The notes under the pieces were generated by a model. The model had not been told where the DNA came from, did no database searches, and was given only the letters and a program-made list of their open reading frames with translations. The position numbers were made by a program, and so were the translations under genes. DNA of 6,125 nt from Pseudomonadota bacterium (lineage in GTDB: Bacteria > Desulfobacterota > WTBG01 > JAGOGO01), in contig JAGHDE010000272.1 of NCBI GenBank assembly GCA_021160085.1, positions 1 through 6,125 on the forward strand, read 5' to 3'. Shown piece by piece: positions 1 to 4,478 of the stretch (position 1 is its first letter; each line of letters opens with the position of its first letter).

Positions 1-222
1 ATCGTCTGTTCTGATATTCCTCCGTTCCGTGAAATTGGTAATGATAATGTCTGTTATTTTTCTTTACAGGAAACTCCCGAGACGATTGCCGGCAAAATTA
101 TTCATTTCGTGGAGAACCTCCGTCCCCATAAAATGTATCAGCGAGTAAAAAATAACTACGTCTGGGACAATATTTATCATAAAACATTAATGCCAACCTT
201 AGAGAAGATAATGAAATGCTGA
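1..222 (+). CDS. Glycosyltransferase, GT4 family, C-terminal fragment (5' end outside window)
   Basis: Frame 1 is open from the window edge to a TGA at 220-222, giving the last 73 residues of a protein. The fragment begins IVCSDIPPFREIGNDNVCYF and continues with ETPETIAGKI. This matches the end of the GT-B sugar-nucleotide-binding domain of GT4-type glycosyltransferases, where a PVV.SD.P.FREI.GD stretch is followed by a short loop and a helix reading roughly P..IA..I. The EX7E catalytic motif would lie upstream, outside the window. The tail after it (MYQRVKNNYVWDNIYHKTLMPTLEKI) is typical of the C-terminal helices, which in this family often contain a W at this place. Sugar donor and acceptor cannot be told from this part. 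It is the only rightward gene here and converges on the symporter gene. A surface-polysaccharide or lipopolysaccharide cluster to the left is a reasonable guess. Confidence 0.75.
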   Translation: MVCSDIPPFREIGNDNVCYFSLQETPETIAGKIIHFVENLRPHKMYQRVKNNYVWDNIYHKTLMPTLEKIMKC

Positions 223-280
223 AATTATTATTCACCTCCGGTAAACTCACCCCGTAAAATTCGATGATGGTCTGCTGACC

Positions 281-1819
281 TTATGTTACCTTCGATTTTG
301 TAGAAAACATAATGCTTATACAAAATGTCCAGACCATACCGATCACAATTGCCCAGGGCCAGGCAAACGCGGTTATGCCAAAAGGCTTCAAAATCAAGAT
401 GCGAACGCCCGCAAACGGACCAACCGTTTCAGCAGTCAGAAATATCACCACCAGCACGCTGCTCAGCATGACAACAACATTCACTCTGTCACTGCCCCGC
501 CGCTTGGTGAGAACTGCTAAAAGAAAAATGCCGAGGAGAGCTCCATAGGTATATCCAAAAACCCGAAATCCTAACCAGAGAACAGATTCTGTTCTGCAGA
601 AAATCAGGGCAATCAAAGCCAGCATGACGGCAAAGGCGGCAACAAACCAGCGCGAAATTTTAACCGCCTGAGCTTCATCACCATTACGGCACATATATTT
701 CTTATAGATATCCACATAAACAGTCGACGCCAGGGCATTTAAGGCTGAATCAAGAGATGACATGGCGGCCGCCAGCAACCCTGCAATCAAAAGCCCGCGC
801 AATCCGGGGGCAAGAACTGTCTTAATAAAATAAGGAAAAATGTAATCATTTTTCCCGGCCATCATCAGCTGAGAGACTTCAGGATTTGGAAAAACGTGAT
901 AGTAGACAAACAGAGCCGCACCAACGCTTAAAAATAACAGAGTTATGGGAAAATTTAAGAAGCCGGTCAGAATGATCGCCTTCTGACTTTCTCGAACCTT
1001 CTCACAGGTAAGCATTCTCTGGACCAGGTCCTGATCGGTGCCCAGAACTGCCAGGGTGGTAAAACACCCTAACAGAAACCCCGCGATCAGAGACTGGGAA
1101 TTGCCGAAATTGAGCCAGTAGTCTTGTGTACCGGGATTTAATGAGATATGGAAAATTTCGAACTTCTGATGGGCACTTCCAGTGGCTATAAAATCAGACC
1201 AACCGTTGGGAAGAGAAACGAGAATTGTTCCAATGGTAATGAAAGCGGCAAAAAGAAGCAGCGTGAACTGCACCATATCCGTCCAGATAACGGCCTTAAT
1301 CCCCCCCACCATTGTGTACAACAGGGCAGTAAAAGCAATTATTACTATAGCGCTCTTGATTGAAATACCAAATACAACCGATAATGCAATAGCACAGCCG
1401 GCCAGACGCACGCCACTCGCCAGAAGCCGGGTGATGATAAAAAAGCCGGTCCCAGCACCGTGACTGCAGGGCCCGAAACGCTGACCCAAAAACTCATAAA
1501 CCGTCATGACGTTTCCCCGGTAGTATGCGGTGATGAGCAGAAAAGCGATAAAAATCCGGCCAAAGAAATCACCTATACCCAGTTGCAGGTAATTAAAATC
1601 ACCTCCATAAGCAACGCCCGGCACGCCGATAAAGGTGAGAGCAGAAAGGGCGGTGGCGTAAATAGAGATCATGACCGCCCACCACGGCATATGCCGGCCC
1701 GCCAGGAAAAAGTCCTCGGTATTTTTTTCCTTCCTGCCGGTTATAATGCCGATAAAAATGATGCTTAAGGCATAAATCCCCAGAACTGTCCAATCTAACC
1801 TGGTAAGGGTGGATTCCAT
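281..1819 (-). CDS. Sodium:solute symporter (SSS/SLC5 family), substrate unknown
   Basis: This is a 512-residue inner-membrane protein, very hydrophobic throughout, with a length and helix content that fit the usual 13-helix SSS transporter of the LeuT fold. Visible signatures, numbered from the ATG at 1819: TM1 after RLDW (about 10-27), GRKEKNTEDFFLAGR (28-42), GGIKAVIWTDMVQ (172-184), GTDQDLVQRMLT (260-271) and AAAMSSLDSALNALAS (350-365). The paired serines of the last motif correspond to the Na2 sodium-site residues of vSGLT-like proteins. The GTDQ..VQR motif resembles SLC5 members carrying sugars, vitamins or carboxylates more than PutP, but it does not fix the substrate. Start choice: the frame stays open to a TTG at 1957 that overlaps the hydrolase stop, but the extra 46 residues run through two repeats and neither family nor ribosome-binding evidence supports them. 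ATG 1819 (or ATG 1825, two codons earlier) starts just before TM1. The Shine-Dalgarno sequence is weak for either (GATAGAGA). It is the last gene of the leftward run. Confidence 0.92.
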   Translation of the reverse strand: MESTLTRLDWTVLGIYALSIIFIGIITGRKEKNTEDFFLAGRHMPWWAVMISIYATALSALTFIGVPGVAYGGDFNYLQLGIGDFFGRIFIAFLLITAYYRGNVMTVYEFLGQRFGPCSHGAGTGFFIITRLLASGVRLAGCAIALSVVFGISIKSAIVIIAFTALLYTMVGGIKAVIWTDMVQFTLLLFAAFITIGTILVSLPNGWSDFIATGSAHQKFEIFHISLNPGTQDYWLNFGNSQSLIAGFLLGCFTTLAVLGTDQDLVQRMLTCEKVRESQKAIILTGFLNFPITLLFLSVGAALFVYYHVFPNPEVSQLMMAGKNDYIFPYFIKTVLAPGLRGLLIAGLLAAAMSSLDSALNALASTVYVDIYKKYMCRNGDEAQAVKISRWFVAAFAVMLALIALIFCRTESVLWLGFRVFGYTYGALLGIFLLAVLTKRRGSDRVNVVVMLSSVLVVIFLTAETVGPFAGVRILILKPFGITAFAWPWAIVIGMVWTFCISIMFSTKSKVT

Positions 1820-1845
1820 AAACATAGTCTCTATCGTTTTAAACA

Positions 1846-1880
1846 GGGCGGTTGCCCAAATAAAAATCTCTATGATCGGT
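1846..1880 (-). repeat. Leader repeat, copy 1 (upstream of the symporter)
   Basis: This 35-base element is 29/35 identical, without gaps, to 2797-2831. Its gene-proximal end holds a GGGC-N4-GCCC inverted repeat (1846-1857). It ends 26 bases before the symporter ATG at 1819, almost the same distance as copy 2 from the hydrolase start. Similarity seems to continue weakly for another 10-15 bases on the distal side. Immediately distal, 1879-1898 can form a second hairpin (GTATCATT, loop GAA, AATGGATAC with one bulged G). The six mismatches are spread along the element, and the stem bases are unchanged in both copies, the differences there falling in the loop. Function is unknown: a dispersed intergenic repeat or a shared 5' leader element are both possible. 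Confidence 0.7.
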
Positions 1881-1904
1881 ATCATTGAAAATGGATACTT
1901 GAAA

Positions 1905-1946
1905 CTGACACCTGATCCCTGACAACTGGATTCCGACTTCTGAATA
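1905..1946. repeat. Degenerate 7-base tandem repeat (CTGACAC-like)
   Basis: On the + strand six successive heptamers can be read: CTGACAC, CTGATCC, CTGACAA, CTGGATT, CCGACTT, CTGAATA. The first three are clear; the last three have decayed and share mostly the CTGA or C.GA start. The array fills most of the gap between the hydrolase stop (1954) and the leader repeat (1846-1880). It has the look of a decaying short tandem repeat in intergenic DNA rather than a protein-coding segment. Confidence 0.5.
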
Positions 1947-1953
1947 CTAAATT

Positions 1954-2772
1954 TCAATCCAACTCTATAACGCTTCCAACATTGTTAAACACAACCTTAT
2001 CTTTAAACTCGCAATATAATTGGGCAGCCATCAAAAGGCCGGTGCAGTGTGATTGACCAATTATTTCAATATCCATTTTTTTCAACTCTTCTATCGTGCG
2101 CTCTTTTTGAGTATCATCAGCAGGTCCTAAATGGGTCCCTCCAATAAAACCGAAAACCTTCCTGCCAAATTGTTCTTCTGCCTGTCTGATGATGTTAATG
2201 ATGCCTCGATGAGCACATCCGAAAACAATAAACAACCCTCTTTTTGTCTGCAACACCAGACTCATATCATCAACCACATCATCTTTCCTGTATTCACCAC
2301 TGACTTTATAGACGAAGTTTTTATCCACCTTTTCAAAATCTGTTCTCATCTCTTCAAACCCGGTGGTATAAACGCCTTTTACAATCTCTTTCGGCCGGTC
2401 ATATAAGACAAATTGCACCCCCTTCTCTTCATAAAATTCCCTTTTCTCTATTCCAATATATCTCAAATCATTTCCGGATTGATAATATCTCTCCCGAAAG
2501 ATTTCCGGATGAGCGCAAACAACCGGTTTTGTGAGCTCAGAAAGATATGACAAACCACCAGCGTGATCGTAGTGGCCATGGCTCAAAACCACCTTTTCCA
2601 CCCGGGAGAGATCTATCTTTAGTATCCTGGCATTGTGAATAAAAGCATCTGTCTGACCGGTATCAAACAGAAAAGAACCGTTATCAGTCTCCACAAAAAC
2701 ACTAAACCCGTGTTCAGCCCTGAATATCCCGCCGGTTGCCGTGTTTTCAAGCAGTGTAGTTAAGCGAATCAT
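1954..2772 (-). CDS. MBL-fold metallo-hydrolase, MJ0301/COG1237 type
   Basis: A 272-residue cytoplasmic protein with no signal peptide or membrane segment. The metallo-beta-lactamase signature is SHGHYDHAGG (64-73), giving H65, H67, D69 and H70 as metal ligands. Further conserved histidines lie in GCAHRGIINII (H188), IGGTHLG (H214) and GQSHCTG (H242). The early FLFDTGQTDAFIHNA (34-48) and the final VFNNVGSVIEL complete the pattern of the family that includes MJ0301, annotated as 7,8-dihydropterin-6-methyl-4-(beta-D-ribofuranosyl)aminobenzene-5'-phosphate synthase of methanopterin biosynthesis. That name is widely copied onto bacterial relatives without evidence, and no pterin or C1 gene is visible here, so only a metal-dependent hydrolase is supported. 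The length is normal for the family. The ATG at 2772 is preceded by GGAGG six bases upstream, which settles the start. The gene lies 101 bases after the thioesterase, with leader repeat copy 2 and a possible promoter between them. Confidence 0.93.
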   Translation of the reverse strand: MIRLTTLLENTATGGIFRAEHGFSVFVETDNGSFLFDTGQTDAFIHNARILKIDLSRVEKVVLSHGHYDHAGGLSYLSELTKPVVCAHPEIFRERYYQSGNDLRYIGIEKREFYEEKGVQFVLYDRPKEIVKGVYTTGFEEMRTDFEKVDKNFVYKVSGEYRKDDVVDDMSLVLQTKRGLFIVFGCAHRGIINIIRQAEEQFGRKVFGFIGGTHLGPADDTQKERTIEELKKMDIEIIGQSHCTGLLMAAQLYCEFKDKVVFNNVGSVIELD

Positions 2773-2778
2773 ATAAAA

Positions 2779-2783
2779 CCTCC
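2779..2783 (-). promoter_or_regulatory. Ribosome binding site of the MBL-fold hydrolase
   Basis: A perfect GGAGG lies six bases before the ATG at 2772. It is much stronger than anything in front of the symporter and fixes the hydrolase start. Confidence 0.8.
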
Positions 2784-2796
2784 ACTATATATTAAC

Positions 2797-2831
2797 GGGC
2801 TGTTGCCCAAACAAAAATTTCTTTGACAGGT
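2797..2831 (-). repeat. Leader repeat, copy 2 (upstream of the MBL hydrolase)
   Basis: This is the second copy of the 35-base element seen at 1846-1880 (29/35 identical). The GGGC-N4-GCCC inverted repeat sits at 2797-2808, and the element ends 24 bases before the hydrolase ATG, just upstream of the GGAGG. Here the copy is clearly intergenic: in the gene direction the frame equivalent to the symporter extension reads EIFVWATAR and then hits a stop. This supports treating the copy in front of the symporter as non-coding too. The inverted repeat is not followed by a T-run in either direction, so it is not a standard intrinsic terminator. Confidence 0.7.
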
Positions 2832-2835
2832 CTTT

Positions 2836-2864
2836 AAAATATTTCAAGAAGCACTGCCTGTCGA
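2836..2864 (-). promoter_or_regulatory. Possible sigma-70-like promoter for the MBL hydrolase
   Basis: Read leftward, TCGACA (2859-2864, 5/6 to TTGACA) is followed after exactly 17 bases by TATTTT (2836-2841, 4/6 to TATAAT). Transcription would begin around 2829, placing nearly all of the repeated hairpin element in the 5' leader. The match is modest and could be chance in A+T-rich intergenic DNA. Confidence 0.25.
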
Positions 2865-2873
2865 GAGACACTT

Positions 2874-3320
2874 TCATGGAGTAACTTTTAGATCTTTCTC
2901 GCACTTAAGCTGATAGGTCTCAAAGGAATGCCTTAGCCAATCCGGAATATCTGTCTTTGTAAAGGTGTCCATCTTAAGGCATACCGTCACATTATGTCCC
3001 TTAACCACCAATTTGTTATCTTCCCCTGTTTTGTAAACCATATACCCCCATTTTATGGAGGTCTGCCCAATCTCGAGAACCTTTATTTCAACCTCTATTC
3101 GATCCCCGAAGCAAAGGGGGCTTAAAAAATCGCTTTCGAGATGGACCGTGGGAAACCCAAGCCGGTGCTTATGAATAATTTCTGCATAGTCAATTCTCAA
3201 TTCCGTATTAAAGAACTCTTCAAGCGCCACATGAAAATAGTGAAGAAAGCGCGGATAGTAAACAATACCCGCATTGTCGATGTCACCAAAACAGACCTTT
3301 AAATTAGCGCGAAATGCCAT
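2874..3320 (-). CDS. Acyl-CoA thioesterase, 4-hydroxybenzoyl-CoA thioesterase-like (hotdog fold)
   Basis: A 148-residue single-domain hotdog protein, normal length for the 4HBT/YbgC family. The N-terminal signature FGDIDNAGIVYYPRFLHYF (11-29) is the active-site loop and the start of the central helix. D15 aligns with catalytic Asp17 of the Pseudomonas 4-hydroxybenzoyl-CoA thioesterase, whose motif reads FGDCDPAGIV. The following HVALEEFF is the hot-dog helix. PTVHLESDFLSPLCFGDRIEVEIKVLEIGQTSI (57-89) supplies the beta strands that form the sheet. It would hydrolyse an acyl- or aroyl-CoA to free acid and CoA in the cytoplasm; the chain preferred cannot be read from the sequence. The ATG at 3320 has GGAGG five bases upstream. 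It follows the SWIM gene by 91 bases, so read-through or an own promoter are both possible. Confidence 0.9.
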   Translation of the reverse strand: MAFRANLKVCFGDIDNAGIVYYPRFLHYFHVALEEFFNTELRIDYAEIIHKHRLGFPTVHLESDFLSPLCFGDRIEVEIKVLEIGQTSIKWGYMVYKTGEDNKLVVKGHNVTVCLKMDTFTKTDIPDWLRHSFETYQLKCEKDLKVTP

Positions 3321-3325
3321 CTTTC

Positions 3326-3330
3326 CCTCC
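3326..3330 (-). promoter_or_regulatory. Ribosome binding site of the thioesterase
   Basis: GGAGG, within the longer GGGAGGG, lies five bases before the ATG at 3320. It is a strong site and fixes the start. Confidence 0.8.
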
Positions 3331-3411
3331 CAAAAAATAAATGTTTAACAGAAGAATCTGGTTAACTTCCTGCCTTTCATCATTGAATACTCTAATTAAC
3401 AGGTAAAAACG

Positions 3412-4461
3412 TCAGTCTTTAGACGATATATAAACACCTCTTGCTTTGCTTTTAATCTTGCCTTGTCTCTTGGCTTTGTAAATAAAATTTCGTATCTGCT
3501 TATCATCAAATCCTGTTTTTTTTCTAATAAGCGCGACGGTAACGCCTTTTTTGCTCCTCCTGACAATTTCCACAACCGTGTCAAATAGAGTCTTAGTTTT
3601 AACCGTGGTTTTCTTCACGGAGTTACCAATTGCAGATATGCCTTTAGTTTTCTTAGATGTACAGACAAGAGGTTTTTTCTTTTTTATTGATTTTTTTGTA
3701 ACCCCAACGCTTTTTTTAATGAGACTGGCAGGGACTTCCATATCAATGCCGAACACATCCGCCAGATCCGATTCTGCAATAACTCTTTTTGTTTTCTTTT
3801 TGGCTTTTTCGAGCAGCTTGCGGGTCTTATCTTCCACGGCCCCTGTTACCAGAACTTTCATCTCGACTTTTCTGAGTTTGAAAAACAGACCAGGGTCTTC
3901 ATCAAGCCTTGCGCCTATGCCATACAGGGTTGCAGCCACATGTTTGCACATATAGGCCCAGTCAGGACAACTGCAAGAAAATTTTATCTCTTTTGGCGAC
4001 GGGAAGAGGCCACTACCCTGTGCCATAAAGATTTCACCTAATGCTTTGGGAAATTTTCCGGTTAAAAGTTCCTGCAAAGAATCCAATTTGCCCCCGCAAG
4101 AAGCCTTAATCTCCCGCCAGATATTTTTCTTAATCGCCTTTATCTTAATACTTACTGAATAGGGTTTTTCCCTTGTCCCCTGAACCAGGGATTCGACCTT
4201 TCCTGCATCTATCTGAAGATCCAGCACTGCTCCATGACGAACATAACTTCGTCCCCGCCCGATTCGATTACTGTAATCCGCATACCTTTCAAGATTACGA
4301 TTCCATGACTTGCCCCACCATGTCCGGACGATAGAGCTTCCTTCAATTATAACCGGTTTAATATTATGATTTTTCTTTTTAAGCTGTTTCAGTTTTTTAG
4401 CTGCTTTTGCTTTCTTTTCCGCAACAGATACATAACGCGGATAATAATCCCAATAGCTCAT
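3412..4461 (-). CDS. SWIM zinc-finger protein with lysine-rich linker and C-terminal winged-helix-like domain
   Basis: A 349-residue, very basic, soluble protein. Order of parts: a Lys/Ala-rich segment (about 14-31); a conserved region with TWWGKSWNRNLERYADYSNRIGRGRSYVR (47-75) typical of SWIM-containing SNF2 partners; the SWIM zinc finger CSCPDWAYMCKH (C163, C165, C172, H174; pattern CxCx6CxH) followed by the usual AATLYGIGARLDEDP; a lysine-rich linker (about 211-290); and a compact C-terminal domain (about 291-345, TLFDTVVEIVRRSKKGVTVALIRKKTG..DKQIRNFIYKAKRQGKIKS...GVY) that reads like a winged helix with a basic wing. SWIM fingers bind DNA or protein, and such proteins are commonly encoded beside SNF2 ATPases, as here: the ATG lies 17 bases after the SNF2 stop. 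The ribosome binding site is weak (GAAG five bases before the ATG, AGGGG further away), so translation may be coupled to the SNF2 gene. The exact role is unknown. The C-terminal domain assignment is by eye and less certain than the SWIM motif. Confidence 0.88.
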   Translation of the reverse strand: MSYWDYYPRYVSVAEKKAKAAKKLKQLKKKNHNIKPVIIEGSSIVRTWWGKSWNRNLERYADYSNRIGRGRSYVRHGAVLDLQIDAGKVESLVQGTREKPYSVSIKIKAIKKNIWREIKASCGGKLDSLQELLTGKFPKALGEIFMAQGSGLFPSPKEIKFSCSCPDWAYMCKHVAATLYGIGARLDEDPGLFFKLRKVEMKVLVTGAVEDKTRKLLEKAKKKTKRVIAESDLADVFGIDMEVPASLIKKSVGVTKKSIKKKKPLVCTSKKTKGISAIGNSVKKTTVKTKTLFDTVVEIVRRSKKGVTVALIRKKTGFDDKQIRNFIYKAKRQGKIKSKARGVYISSKD

Positions 4462-4478
4462 AATTACTTCATGCCCCT

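Noticed and set aside
269..280. GGTC-TGCT-GACC inverted repeat between the convergent glycosyltransferase and symporter stops, considered as a terminator.
   Set aside because: The stem is only 4 base pairs and is not followed by a T-run on either strand, so it is not a supportable intrinsic terminator.
1460..1768. Open reading frame of 102 codons on the + strand opposite the symporter.
   Set aside because: It lies wholly antisense to a confident membrane-protein gene, has no family-like features and no ribosome binding site. The same applies to the other + strand frames opposite the hydrolase, SWIM and SNF2 genes.
2784..2815. TTGTTT and TATATA boxes spaced 17 bases apart in front of the MBL hydrolase, considered as its promoter.
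   Set aside because: The start point would fall in or at the GGAGG, leaving no proper leader, and the spacer would be the repeated hairpin. The boxes at 2836-2864 fit better.
4464..4472. ATG AAG TAA mini-frame between the SNF2 stop and the SWIM start, considered as a leader peptide.
   Set aside because: It has only two codons, and the AGGGG before it is one base from its ATG, too close to serve as a ribosome binding site for it. Chance is the simplest explanation.
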